Assembly (NCBI RefSeq): GCF_008831285.2
Contig: NC_045145.1
Span: 2,458,723 to 2,522,722 of the forward strand
Length of the DNA: 64,000 bases
Reading direction: 5' to 3'
From: Nymphaea colorata
Taxonomy: Eukaryota; Streptophyta; Magnoliopsida; Nymphaeales; Nymphaeaceae
Position numbers and translations under genes: made by a program
Notes under the pieces: model-generated
The model's database searches: none
What the model was told of the DNA's origin: nothing
What the model saw: the letters and a program-made list of their open reading frames with translations, nothing else
In this document: piece after piece, positions 1 through 11,300 of the stretch
Layout of the letters: each line of letters opens with the position of its first letter
How positions within the stretch are numbered: the first letter of the stretch is position 1

Positions 1-1640
1 AAATACTAATGACTCTCTTAGCTCATAAGGAAAAATCAAAGCACCCAAAAGAACAAGATTTCATATCCCTTTTGATAAACAAAAAAAAAAAAAAAGTAGC
101 ATGGTCGCCTTACTTCTAATGAAAACATGAAAAAGAGAAGTTGCAACATCATTTCAGATTTGTTGCAGTGGCGAATTAGGTGTAACAGGGCCATATAACG
201 GTTCCTGACTTGAAAGAAAAAGAGTTTTGAGTTGGTTCTCATCAGATGGCATGAGATTCGGCCGGAAGCAAGCTCATTTAAAAGAAATAATAACTCCCTA
301 CAGATCTATCGGCTGCTCAACATGCCACCTCCTCAATCAAGAGGTCACATCTCTTTAATGTTTGGTTACAAGTGGTGGATTCTTTTAAAAGATTGGTCAT
401 CTCATAACTACCTACCTTTTCATTAGCTTTGTTGAGTAGAAGATGGACATGGCTCCTACTCCACATCCATAGTTTACCATTCTCTTCTACGACTCATCCT
501 TGGCCTGTCTCCCACTTAAGCTCTTGTGTGCAATGGTCCTCACATTCCGAACCGAGACGGAATGGATGAACAGAGGAGAGCCTCTCGCTTCCTCTCTTTT
601 CTCTCCACCACTTGTAAATGAAAGCTGCTAGACGTGGTCCACTTGGTGGGGTTGGGCGGAGGGAGGCTTCCCCACTTACTTCCTTTACCAACACAGAGTT
701 TTTGACTTGGCATCAACCTTTCACACGCCATGGAGACTGTAACCGGCGAAGATGTGGACACCCGAGATTCATTCGATTGGACAGCTAGGAAAGATGAACA
801 CGTAATGCACCTGCGCGGAATTCTGCGTCATAAAATAAAAACTGTTCGCCGTGACTCTTGACGCCCATTTCCTGCCTGTGGACCATGCACTAGTTGTCCC
901 AACCCTTTGCTTCTATCATCTCTCATTCATTCGACGGCCTTGGATGAGAATATTCCTGTTTGATCCCCTAATTTTTTCCTTTAATTCCTTCGTGTAGTTC
1001 TTTGTTTTTACATGCAAAGTGCCAACTTTTTCCAACCAATATGAAAATGATATGCCTGCTGCTGCAGAGTCAGAGTCACAGATATCAGATATCGTCCCTT
1101 CCATGGTAAGATCTTAAAAGGGAAAATGAAAGATGGAGAAGAAACATGTAGTGTAACGATACCCATATGTTCTTTTACGTTCTCTTTTCATTTTTGTGAT
1201 GATTATTTGCATATATTTTGTATATTGTCATAGTAGTTCGCTAGATTTTATTGAGAAAAACAAGAGAAAACTCGAATACTGTTAGATTTTCTCAATAATA
1301 ACATCATGACCATGTGATAAACACAGAATAGTCTTCACGAGAAGATAAGAACAAAGATTTAGGTTTGTCAATCATCTAATCAAATTTGTTCAATCATACC
1401 AGTATTAACGTGATGGATCCCATCAAAACTCTAAAGTCAAACGTGATTGGGCAAGAGTAGTACTGAGATGGATGTCCAGCACCTTGCATGTTAAACTTGG
1501 AAGTATTAGATTAAAATCCAACTGGTCATTTGTGTTCACGTAGGCTTGAGGATTAGATACAACCTTCCTTAATTTAGATCTTTATTTATAAAAAATGTAT
1601 GCAAGTGTTTGCTCTTTATTTTACTTTTAATCTCATCTTA
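1..1640. other. Gene-poor stretch, no supported gene
   Basis: I see no recognisable gene or transposon domain here. Short open frames on both strands have no motif and are interrupted by poly-A/T tracts. The part from about 490 to 900 is richer in G and C than its surroundings and contains a small open frame listed separately. It could be the 5' region of a gene, but no splice-joined coding sequence could be built. Confidence 0.5.
730..861 (+). CDS. Possible small open frame (43 codons), unidentified
   Basis: An ATG in a strong context (G at -3, G at +4) opens a 43-codon frame ending in TGA. The predicted peptide starts METVTGEDVD and is rich in charged residues, with no signal peptide, membrane segment or motif I recognise. 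It lies in a locally GC-richer stretch, which is the only reason to list it. It could equally be chance, or a first exon, since no partner exon was found. Confidence 0.12.
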   Translation: METVTGEDVDTRDSFDWTARKDEHVMHLRGILRHKIKTVRRDS

Positions 1641-1887
1641 AGTGGCATTGCATTAACACCATATTTGGTTGGATGGAAATGGGTGGAAAAAGGAATGGAG
1701 GGAAGAGTGGACGGAAAAGACAGTTTCAAATTTATGCATGCTCGTTGGATGGAAGGGGATAGAAAGGAAAAGGAAAATTAGCCCCTTTTCAATCCCTTCA
1801 AACTATAAGGAAATGGATGGAAAGGAGAGGAAAGGAGGATAAATTACTTATATGCTGTCTCCACCCCACCCCACCACATACATATGT

Positions 1888-2010
1888 CTCCCTCTCTCCC
1901 TCTCCTCTTCATGTACGCCTCTCTCCCCGTCCCTCCCTCTCTCCCTCTCCTCTTCATGTACGCCTCTCTCCCCGTCCCTCCCTCTCTCCCTCTCCCTCTC
2001 CTCTTCATGA
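1888..2010. repeat. 45-bp tandem repeat, pyrimidine-rich
   Basis: A unit of about 45 bp is repeated roughly 2.7 times. It carries runs of CCCTCTCT followed by CTCTTCATGTACGCC and CTCCCCGTC. The first two units are almost identical. It lies just before a (TA)n tract. A 15-residue repeating open frame here is a by-product of the unit length being divisible by three. Confidence 0.8.
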
Positions 2011-2018
2011 AAGGAAAC

Positions 2019-2021
<3 letters not shown>

Positions 2022-2059
<38 letters not shown>
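2022..2059. repeat. (TA)n microsatellite
   Basis: About 38 bp of uninterrupted TA dinucleotides directly follow the pyrimidine-rich tandem repeat. Confidence 0.9.
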
Positions 2060-2060
<1 letters not shown>

Positions 2061-2215
2061 CCTTGACTCTGCTGACTCACTGGATCGGTGACTCGGATCG
2101 GAATCGTCTGAGTTTGGTTCTAGCTGTTTGAAACTGCAAAAGATGATTCTGATTCTTAAAATTGTTAACTATTTTTTTTTCCTTTCATGAAAGTTTTTAT
2201 CAAAGACATGAAAGG

Positions 2216-2292
<77 letters not shown>
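2216..2292. repeat. (TA)n microsatellite, long
   Basis: A nearly perfect TA run of about 77 bp, the longest pure dinucleotide tract in the first 10 kb. Confidence 0.9.
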
Positions 2293-2295
<3 letters not shown>

Positions 2296-2509
2296 GTTCT
2301 CACCATCAATTTCTAAACATTCAAAGGACCATGGAGAATCAGGTACCTCATATAGAAAGAGAGATAAATACAAGCTAAGCAAGTGTTCTTAGATTGACGA
2401 CCTCCTTCATGGTTAGAATGGCTGAAAATCATAACCAAAATCATGTTGTTACATGCTGTAGATTACATTACAAAATTACAATAAAGATACACTAAAAAAT
2501 TTTATGACT

Positions 2510-2760
2510 TGACTTGGCCGAGTCATCGAGTCATGCCCTATTTCTGTTAGTGACATTTTCAGCAGTATAAGTGCAGAAGTAGCTCCTACAATAACTTTAT
2601 GTTCAGCTTCTGTTGAAGACTGAGCTATAGTTTGTTGTTTGGATGAAGACCAAGAGATATTATTGCTGCCCAAAAGTGTGACATAACCACTGGTCGACCG
2701 CCGTTCATCTAGGCATCCAGCCCAATCTGCATATGAGTAGACAGATTAATTAAGGTTCAA
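2510..2760 (-). pseudogene. copia RNase H remnant
   Basis: The minus strand encodes ADWAGCLDERRSTSGY, then NISWSSSKQQTIAQSSTEAE, the usual RNase H block at the end of copia pol (ADWAGC..RRSTSGY, WSSKKQ, RSSTEAE). The frame loses similarity about 25 residues later and never reaches the usual C-terminal part with the TK(A/G)L motif, so the end is lost. Confidence 0.8.
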
Positions 2761-2989
2761 CGATTTAGAGAAATGAAGTCCCAAATTCAAAGCCTCTTTT
2801 TATATATTGGAATTCTCTTGACATAGCTCCAATGCTCTTGAGATGGTTCATAAATAAACTGACATGCATTATTAACAACACACCTGATGTCAGGGCAAGT
2901 GAGTGTTGCATATTGAAGACCTACTATACTTCAATAAAGAGCTCCATTATGAAATTTATCTCTAACATATTTAGAAATAGTTACGTTGG

Positions 2990-3856
2990 CATCTGCTGGA
3001 GTGTCTACAGCCCTAAAATTTCTCATACGTGCCTTAGACAAGAGATCCAATATTGTCTTTAGCATAAATAAAGAACATCTGCCCTCCATGTAGCTTCAAT
3101 TCCAAGAAACAGACACAGTTTTCCCAAATCTTTAATAGAAAATTATGTGTCGAAATGAGAAACCGGCATCTGAATTTCTAATGGTGTATTACCCTAATAA
3201 TAATATCATCCACATATATAAGAATATAAATTACTTTACCTTCCCTTTGCTTAATGAAGAGAGAAGAATCTAACAATGACTCATGAAATCCCTGACTTGT
3301 TAAGTAGAGCTGGAGCCATTCGAACCATGCCCTTGGAGCCTACTTTAACCCATATATAGTTTTTTGCAATTTGCTAACATGATGATGAAATTTCTTTGAT
3401 TCAAAACAAGGAGGTTGAGTTATGTATACACTTTCTTTGAGCATCCCATGGAGAAAGGCATTATTAAAATATAATTGCCTAACAATCCATCCTTTCGACA
3501 ACAATAGCTAAAACCATTCTCACTGTTGTGGGTTTGACTACAGGACTGAAAGTCTCCTCATAGTCCACTCCTTGTTGACTGTACCCCTTGGATAGGAGGC
3601 GAGCTTTATATCGCACTATCGAGCCATCTGGAATACATTTTATTTTGAAAACCCATTTTCTCCCAACAAGATTATGTTCATTCTTTGTAGGCACTAGAGA
3701 CCATGTTTTATTTTTATGAAGGGCATTGAATTCTTCAGTCATGGCCCAGAACCATTTTGAGTGATCAAGAGCTTCGAGATAATTTCTAGGCTCATGTTCA
3801 TCTAATTCTTTCTTGGCATGATGTACTTTTGGGATTTTAGCATGGCCTAGAACCAT
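2990..3856 (-). pseudogene. copia reverse transcriptase remnant
   Basis: From 3856 leftward the minus strand encodes HSKWFWAMTEEFNALHKN, then LVGRKWVFKIK and ARLLSKGYSQQGVDYEETFS, the usual N-terminal copia RT blocks. After a frameshift come NNAFLHGMLKESVY and IYGLK followed by a stop where the family has Q in YGLKQ. The catalytic YVDDIII is present at about 3200-3226. The frameshift near 3480 and the stop make it non-functional. Confidence 0.85.
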
Positions 3857-3944
3857 TTTGAGTGATCAAGAGCTTCGAGATGATTTCTAGCTCATGTTCG
3901 TCTAATTCTTTCTTGGCATAGTATACTTTTGGGATTTGAGTGCC
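3740..3944. repeat. Tandem duplication of about 101 bp inside copia pol
   Basis: Both 3740-3840 and 3841-3944 begin CATGGCC(C/T)AGAACCATTTTG and run in parallel through the segment TCTAATTCTTTCTTGGCAT. The two units differ at about eight positions. The duplication lies between the integrase C-terminal part and the start of RT on the minus strand and adds to the decay of this element. Confidence 0.85.
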
Positions 3945-4475
3945 ATCCATTGATCTCGTCATCATAGTGTGAGCATGCTGCCCTTGATCTCTAGCCTAAG
4001 GGATGATGTCAATGACCAGTTGTTGACCAGTAGCATCTGGTTGAGCATATTCATGCACAGGAGATGGCTCAAGGTTAGATGGAGAAATGTAAGGACTATT
4101 TTAATTTTCTTCCCCATGGTTATCTTTCTGGTCTATGGTGAGCCGACTGCAGCATGTTTCACAATTTGAAACAATACTAGGCAAGACTTGAAATAAAGGA
4201 GGTGATACCTTTTGAGGTTGATTGTCTCTTATTTTAGAATCCATCGATGTCTCTTTTTGAATCTGGACTGATATTTCTTGCTCAGTGAGAGGAGCTCTCG
4301 ATCCTTGAAAGAGAAAATTGTTCTTATGGAAGTAACATGTCTAGAAATGTATGTTCTTTTGTTAACAAGGTCAAATCAAAAGAATCATTTATGTTGATGC
4401 CTGTCTTTGATTGCATTTTATTTTTCTTGTAGGAAACAGGCAAGGGGTAGCAACTACATCCAAACACTAATATGG

Positions 4476-5464
4476 TTATAACATGGATGAATTTTGCTTG
4501 GCATCCTGTTTATAATATGCACTGCTGATTGAAAAGGATTGACCCAAAAAATTGGAGGCATTGAAGCTTAAACCAGCATGCTCATCTGAGTTTCCACAAG
4601 GTGTTGATTTTTTCACTCCATGACACCATTTTATTGTGCTGTGTGAGGACATGAAAGCCACCCTTGTATTCCATTTGCAACAAGAAAAATTAGAAAAACT
4701 CATGCTAATAAACTCATGTTCGGCATCTGAGTGGAAGATTTTGATTTTAGAGTCAAACTGGTTTTCAACATACAACTTTAATTTCTCTAAGTATCTATGA
4801 GCTTCAAGTTTGGATTTTAATGCAAACATCCAACAGTAGCAAGAATAATTGTCAACCCGTAGTAAATAGTATCAGTACCCATCTTTCAACTCATATGGAG
4901 ATGGTATCCATAGGTCAGCATGGATGATTTCCAAAGGACTGCTGGCATGGTATTTGGCATTAGGAATGGGAGTTGATGCATCTTGCATATAGAGCAAACT
5001 GAACAAAACATATTCTGAGAGAAATCATAGTGAATCAAACCATGTTTTTTCATTCTTTCTAAGACATGAAATTTAAATGTCCTAAATGCTGAAGCCAATG
5101 ATCAACATTTTATTATTTGCATTAAGGGAAGCACCACTTGCATGCTGATCAACATTTTGACCACCATTTTTATTTGTTGAAGTATGACCCGCTAGTTTCT
5201 GACTGACGCAGTTGTTTTTTATCTAATTTGCATGCCACCATAGCTTTTGGTATAATTGAACCAGTGTTACTGCTCTGGCTTGTCTGATTTATTCCCATCC
5301 AGTGGTAAAAGGCCACGTTTATTCACCCCTTGAAATAAAACCTTCCCTACCTGCATATGCTTGACGATAAATTTGTGTGGATAAAATTCAGAGAAGCAAC
5401 CATTGTCAACAGTAAACTTAGCAATGGATAGAAGATTTTTCTTAATTGAGGGCATGAAGGACAT
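4476..5464 (-). pseudogene. copia integrase and gag-pre-integrase remnant
   Basis: The minus strand carries pieces of the integrase module. 5464-5267 gives MPSIKKNLLSIAKFTVDNGC, matching the block between protease and integrase. 5098-4886 covers the gag-pre-integrase region with a Cys-containing CSVCSICKMHQLP stretch. 4829-4476 gives the core with FHSDAEHEF, including a catalytic-type Asp, and the C-terminal core. The pieces are in different frames, so no full-length integrase can be read. Confidence 0.75.
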
Positions 5465-5589
5465 TTTTCAACTGAAACTGATGCTGATTTGTATGTAAAA
5501 CGATATTACCTATTCTATGAATGGGAAGGGAGGATTGGTTGCCAAGCACCACAGCTTTAAGGCCCTAAAAGATGGATTGAGAAGATGAT

Positions 5590-5720
5590 TAATCTATTGT
5601 TATATGATGTGAAGCACTAGTGTCAAGACTACATGAGTCTATCTTGTTGTTGGAATCCCATGCTACAAACACTTTGGGAATATCCCAGCAATTCCGAGCA
5701 GTGTGGTTTTTTCTACCATA
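5590..5720 (-). pseudogene. copia aspartic protease remnant
   Basis: On the minus strand the sequence reads through KIDSCSLDTSASHHIT, where the family active site is D(T/S)GASHH. The glycine of the D-T-G triad is replaced by serine here. It sits between the gag remnant and the gag-pre-integrase block, as expected for copia. Confidence 0.6.
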
Positions 5721-5842
5721 AATTTGACATGTTACTTGGAGTTTTGATGTAGCCGATTGAGATGCTTGAAACTGAGATTCACCTTGCTGATTTTGAGTAT
5801 GTTATCATGTGATCTGCCTCTGCCCCTTCCTCAGTTAAAGTT

Positions 5843-6208
5843 TTAATGCCCATGCCAATGTTGGGCTATGAAGGCATTGACATTAGTTTTGACCGAGGAG
5901 GCAGTTTCTACCACAAGATGAAGTAGTTCAATCCGTTTCTCTTGATTCAACAAAAGGTCATATATTTCGGAGAAACTTGGAAGAGATTTGAAAGCAGTAA
6001 CAGTAGTGACAAAGCTTTTATAGGCAGCAAACAATCCATTTAGAGTAAACAGCACTAAGTCTTGATCAGAAACTTCTTCATTTACCGCACTGAGAGAGTT
6101 TGCAAGTAACTTTACCTCAGTTAAGTAGTCAAACATAGATTTCCTCACCTTTTTGATATTTTGAAGGTTGCTTTTGAGTTGCAGAATCCGCATATTAGAA
6201 GAAGACAC
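5843..6208 (-). pseudogene. copia gag remnant (UBN2-like)
   Basis: A 121-codon minus-strand frame contains LKSNLQNIKKVRKSMFDYL, then LVLFTLNGLFAAYKSFVTTV and LLNQEKRIELLH, the usual helical core of copia gag. The normal N-terminal start and the Zn-knuckle are not in this frame. It lies between the primer-binding site and the protease remnant. Confidence 0.8.
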
Positions 6209-6597
6209 AAGACTATTCTAAGGTGACCGAAGCATCATGAGTAGATTTTATATGCACAAGATGGTTTAGTACAACAGTACTCACGGTAGCTTTCACATGG
6301 CTGAGAGCAAGTGATTGGCTCTCTTCCAAATAATGAATTCCGGATTGATAGATTCCTTGCCATCGTTAGTAACAAATTTAACAGGAGGTTTGGATGATCC
6401 ATCTACATATTTTAACAAGTCTTGAGAAAACATCACCAACTCAAGTTGGGAATGCCATAGCAGATAGTTTGTGGCATCTAACTTGACTTAAACAAAACCA
6501 GCAATGGCATTCCATTGTACACCAGGAACAAAATTTTGTGAATCCATGAAAGCAGCGACAAGGAAAGCTTAGAATCGATCAGAGCTTTGATACCATA

Positions 6598-7314
6598 TTG
6601 AACTTCGAGAAAAGAAAACAAGAGGAAGAACGCTCAAGATTATAGTGGTTCGGCCTGACAGACCTATGTCCACTTCCTCTCTATCTCTCATTCTACTTTC
6701 TAACGACAGAAGAGGTTCCACTATGTATAGGAAAGATTACAAGGATCACTTGATTGAGGGATAGGTTTTGGTATGCAAATCTTCTTAATTTAATGGTCAA
6801 TAATTTCGTTATTTTGTGGATTTACAACCGTAGCATTGTAGATTTCGTGCAGCTGGCTGGTGGCGTTATCTTTATCCTCAACACCAATTAGCTAGCATGC
6901 ACACTCTTTGCACATGCTTAGTATGCACCTATGCACACAGACCACATTCCTGCCACCCTACCAGTTATGTGCCTCCTTCCACTTGGTGAGACACCACAGC
7001 ATGTGCTATCTGCTAGTTATGCACCGTGCACATATGTGGTTATGACCTTCCAACCGGCCCTTGTGTGTATGTCACTGCATACCAAAATTTGATTGTGGTG
7101 AATAAACATGGCCTTTTAGTTTTCACATATGTGTGTGAAAGGATACAAACTGATGTTAATCCCTAAGCCACATAATCTGAACTTTTCTAGGAACATGAGC
7201 ATAAGTTCCGCTGTGGATGTCTTTGATGGACAGCTGGCAGCTTTGATTTCAACTATGGTTGAGCATGTTATGGCAACAAAATTTGGTAATCTTTCCCTTT
7301 GTTGTGTACTGATG
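6598..7314. other. Presumed 5' LTR of the minus-strand copia element, plus unassigned DNA
   Basis: The stretch begins TGAACTTCGAG next to the primer-binding site at 6583-6594, so its left part should be the LTR (its minus-strand end would read ...CTCGAAGTTCA). Because no second LTR copy survives, the outer edge cannot be placed. The right part, up to where similarity with the inverted segment starts, holds nothing I recognise. Confidence 0.4.
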
Positions 7315-8992
7315 CTTTGATATTTTTTCAGATGGCTTACATTTCACCTAATTTGGAGTTGGATGCTAGATAGAGTCTCATAGGAGTCAAAATAATTCAG
7401 GTGACAGACATCAGAGCCATTTAATTTTGATTCTTAGTTTCTTGATCCTGTTTCTGAAGTATTGTTGTTAACTCTTTTCCTCATTATTTTGCTTTATTAA
7501 AATCTGTTGGCTTCATATGGTGTAATTTTTTAGGAACTAACTTGACTGTCCAAAACCATAACAGAAGCACAATAGCAGAAACAACAACCTATTCTAGAGG
7601 GCAATGGTTTTACCTTTCCAGCTCTTTCTCTAGCATTTGACCACATGACTTGCTATGTTGTCCTGCCCCCGGTATGGTCCTAACTCTTTTTTTTTTCTCA
7701 CTGGGTTATGTCTTATGACATAAGCAAAACATTAAAAAAAGTATTTTTCTTATTAAATCATAGTTCCTCAGTAGAATAGCTATTATTATGTAATATCTCC
7801 TATTTTTCTAAGAGCTCTTAATTTTGCCCAAGAATAACATGATAGTTTCAAAATAAAAAAAAAAAAACTAAAAAAGATAAAAACTATGATAGTAAGAACA
7901 TAAAATTAAAAAGATCAAAAGTGACTTCTTTAAACAAAAATCTGTGGCCATATTGTGATGTCATCACAACACTTCGCTGAAATAGTTACACTGCTATAAA
8001 TGAAAATTCCCCAGAACATGAAAATCTAGAAGTAATAGTAATATCTCTTGCATAACATCTTTGTAAATTGAAACTATTAAACAGATCAGAACTAGCATAG
8101 ACCAGTCATGAGCTTATTCTTCTCCATCTCAACTACTTGCAACTTCAATGCAAATACCTTTGAATTAAAGGTCAAGAGTTGATCCGCATATTTTATGCTT
8201 GATGAGAGCAACATTCCACCAGCAGAATGAGTGCAAGTTGTTGCTTTATAATTCATTAAAGGATTATGCAATGTCATGTAGCTCAGAAGTAGGACAGAGT
8301 GGCTAACCGTGATGCATCTTGACATCACATTACATTTACTATTCCTCCTGTTATAATGTTTGTACTTACTGCAAGGTAGACTGGATGGTTTTAGGTGCAC
8401 CTACACAAAAGTAATTTGTGATCAAGTTTGGAGAAGATATGTCAATGGCAGATGTTTGCTACTAACCTAGGTCACACGGACTCTTCTATTTTACTGCCCC
8501 ACCCGAGTTGCATTGAGTCAGGTGCGCACCAGACATGGGTGTGGCTTCGACTCACACCCGAGCCCAGTCAACGTGAGACTTGTGTGGTCAGCCACACCAG
8601 ACTATATTTGTCTATTTCCGACATGCACCCGACTCGCTTCAAACTTGAGTGGGGTGCGGTCAACCCATGTCCGGTCTAAATATGTCCCATTTTTTGGTAT
8701 TATTGTTGTATACATTTTAGCATTTAGATGCTTGTTCAGTTGTTTGCATCATGTTGCATATGAGCAATGCTGCTCTTTCAGTGTTGTCTTGGACCTTATG
8801 TTCATTTTTTTTTACCATTTATTGTTGACTGTAGGTAGGTGATGGAACAACTACACTACATTTAGATCTAGTCTTCTTTTTGGAAGGAGAATTTATAAAA
8901 AAGGCACAGCTGCGTAGTGACAAAACAACATGTACTTTGGTAAAGATGTCACTCTACTTTAAAATGACCTCTATTATTTGTGTTTGTGTGTA

Positions 8993-9027
<35 letters not shown>

Positions 9028-9140
9028 TCAAATTATAACTACGAGTGGTTCTTTAAATGCGCCTTCATTTGCATAGATGGATGCTGAAGTCTTGTCGTGA
9101 ATAGAGCTTTGTTTTTAGCCTTTTGTTAGAAGCAGCTTGA
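7315..9140. other. Non-coding DNA shared only with the inverted segment
   Basis: This part pairs with 42845-44670 (inverted) and is absent from block 2. Near 7331 it holds a decayed copy of an exon-like stretch that is better preserved at 44530-44665. A short locally GC-richer stretch at 8446-8740 has no counterpart in the inverted copy. A (GA)n microsatellite lies at 8994-9028. Confidence 0.5.
8994..9028. repeat. (GA)n microsatellite
   Basis: About 35 bp of GA repeats with one AAA interruption. The matching site in the inverted copy is a CT tract near 42938-42964. Confidence 0.85.
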
Positions 9141-9986
9141 AGGTTTCATTGGGCATACGGTTATGGTGATTGAATTCGAGATTCTTCAAGAATGGATAAG
9201 GGTTACACTTGATCATTTGTATTTAATTAATGGCGACCTGATTATCATGGGGATACATAAGAAAGTTTGATTACTTAGTAAAGAACTTATATTATCAACC
9301 TTTCATGGGGACTGAAATCCCACAGTTAATGCACAAGATCACACAATCTTTTACCTCCTAGCTGGACCTTCGTTGCAGATTGTATATTCCTTTATAATTC
9401 CAGTTAGCTATCCTGATTCTGTTTTTCAATTTGTCTTCATAAATAAATTTGATCACCACATTTTCCTTTTTACTTTGTTGTCGTTACAACCAAAATCTTT
9501 GTTGGTATATTGTAGTTGTGCATGTCATTTTGTGATAAGGACTATGATTTTGCATTTAAATTGTTGACAAATGTCATTGCCATCATTTGTTCATATATTT
9601 GCCTATACACATGTTGCATTGGATCTTGCACTTGGGTGTAAAACCTTCTTCATCTTAAGCAGTTTCTTGGTCTTTAAACCTTTTTGATATCAAAATAGTT
9701 TCTTGGTGTCTAATCTTTTGCTGTTTAAATGTTTTTTATGGCATAGTTTGTTCTTCTAGCATAACCTTTTTTTAGGGACACTGAAAATGTTTCATGTGTT
9801 AAGACTCTCATAAGCAGGGCAGTGTGGGCAGCAAAACCCATAGAAGAGGAAAAGATGTAGATGGAGCTAGCGATAAAGCTAACTTTTCTTGATTCTTTTT
9901 GTTTATCTTTATTAATTGTAATCTATTTCTTAATCATATAAAGATTATATATGAGATCAATTAATTTAAATATTTTTGTTTAATGA

Positions 9987-10006
9987 CTCTCTCTCTCTCT
10001 CTCCCT

Positions 10007-10038
<32 letters not shown>

Positions 10039-10039
10039 G
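9987..10039. repeat. Compound (CT)n-(AC)n-(AT)n microsatellite
   Basis: CT, then AC, then AT dinucleotide runs lie back to back just before the CACTA-like fragment. The same compound microsatellite is found next to that fragment in the two other copies (near 41856-41984 and 45409-45465), so it is part of the duplicated sequence. Confidence 0.85.
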
Positions 10040-10045
10040 AAAGGC

Positions 10046-10275
10046 TGGTGTTACCATTTCTAAAAGTGGTGTATGAGCTATTAGGAACGCCATTAGTGAC
10101 TGTAACTATATGTACATATGGAAAACTGGTCCTAATGAGCCTTCATTAAGAATGGTCGATGAATGTTTTAGGAACAACTGCTTGACCATTGCTAATTACT
10201 TTTAGGAACTGCTACATGTGCTTTTAGGAATAGCTTTCGGCCATTTGTAAAAAGGATATTTGTTGTTGTGAAGTG
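10046..10275. mobile_element. CACTA-like (En/Spm) terminal fragment, copy 1
   Basis: The right end, read on the minus strand, starts CACTTCACAACAACAAATAT, which resembles the CACTACAACAAA terminus of CACTA transposons. Inside are several copies of TTAGGAAC and its complement, like the subterminal repeats of that group. The left terminus is not recognisable, so this is a fragment. Homologous fragments are at 41578-41845 (inverted) and 45472-45745. Confidence 0.4.
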
Positions 10276-11196
10276 ATGGTGATGAGGTTGCTGCATTGTG
10301 AGATCTGATGCTGCCCAGCCGGTCCATTTTATGATTTATATTTTGTGATTTAAAATTTTCAAATGACATTGGAGATCCTCTACATTTATGAAACATTTGA
10401 TTTGATGGTATAATTTAAATTTATTATTAATGTTCACAACTTAAAGCTAGTTGGTAACGACGCCTAATGATTTTATAAGTTGGTTGTGAAAGGTAGTTCC
10501 CACGTGCTTTGATTTTGAAGTTAAATTGACTTTTGAATTTTTTTTAAAGGGCCTCAAATTAGGGCCATTCCATAAGATGGATGATTTTAGAAGTTCTCTG
10601 TTACCATTGGATCCTTTAGAGGCAAAGTATGGGCCAGTCATGTCTGCATACATCATAGAACAATAAATTCAAAAAACATCACTATCACCCTTCACGTGAA
10701 ACTAATTATTGATTGTACCAAAATACTTGAAATTGAGTACTGATTGTACCAAAAAACTAAACAAAGATGTACCTGTGCTTTTTTTTTTCTTTTATATGCA
10801 AAATAGTTCCACATGCCTGCAGACAAAGCTTTGTCTTTTTATATGAGCTATGAATCAGTAACATAGCTTATTTTTACTTTTTACTAAGAGCGTTTGTTGG
10901 TTTCTATAAGAAAGAATTACTAAATATATACTCAAAATTTCATCACCGAAAAATATGCATACGATTTTATCTCTAACTAGAAAATAATGAGAGCAAGGCC
11001 CCTCCATGTGCTAATGCCTTACATGGGACCACATTTCAGCATCAAATCTACATATATTTGTAATAGACTACGGGTGGGATGACACCTGAATCTCAAGTTT
11101 ATTGCAAGTTTCGCTTATGCTTAATATTGTTCAAATGTTCAAATAAGTAAGATGTAATTTTCCTTTTTTCTGTTCTTAATTTTCTTCAGGAAAACT

Positions 11197-11210
<14 letters not shown>

Positions 11211-11235
<25 letters not shown>

Positions 11236-11250
11236 GGGTAAAATGTATTG

Positions 11251-11285
<35 letters not shown>

Positions 11286-11300
11286 TATATATGTATATAT
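11211..11300. repeat. (TG)n/(TA)n microsatellites
   Basis: A short GTGTGT run passes into TA repeats (to about 11232), then a second TA run follows a 16-base gap and reaches about 11300. Confidence 0.85.

Larger units (their letters stand above)
2490..6597 (-). mobile_element. Decayed Ty1/copia retrotransposon, minus strand
   Basis: Read on the minus strand, the order is primer-binding site (about 6583-6594, matching the 3' end of initiator Met tRNA as TGGTATCAAAGC), gag, protease, integrase, reverse transcriptase, RNase H. Protease before integrase before RT is the Ty1/copia order. All domains are broken by stops and frameshifts. The 5' LTR should begin near 6597 and run right, but its outer edge is not visible. 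No 3' LTR was found near 2500, so the 3' end looks truncated inside RNase H. A fragment of the same family lies at about 39.77-40.50 kb on the plus strand. Confidence 0.85.

Noticed and set aside
1640-1840. GGATGG-rich stretch as a MITE of the 51.2-kb family
   Set aside because: It shares TTGGATGGA-like words, but no inverted pair of ends or TAA duplication could be found.
8092-8400. Minus-strand frame of 102 codons
   Set aside because: The homologous stretch in the inverted segment (43561-43870) is broken by frameshifts and stops, and no domain is recognised.
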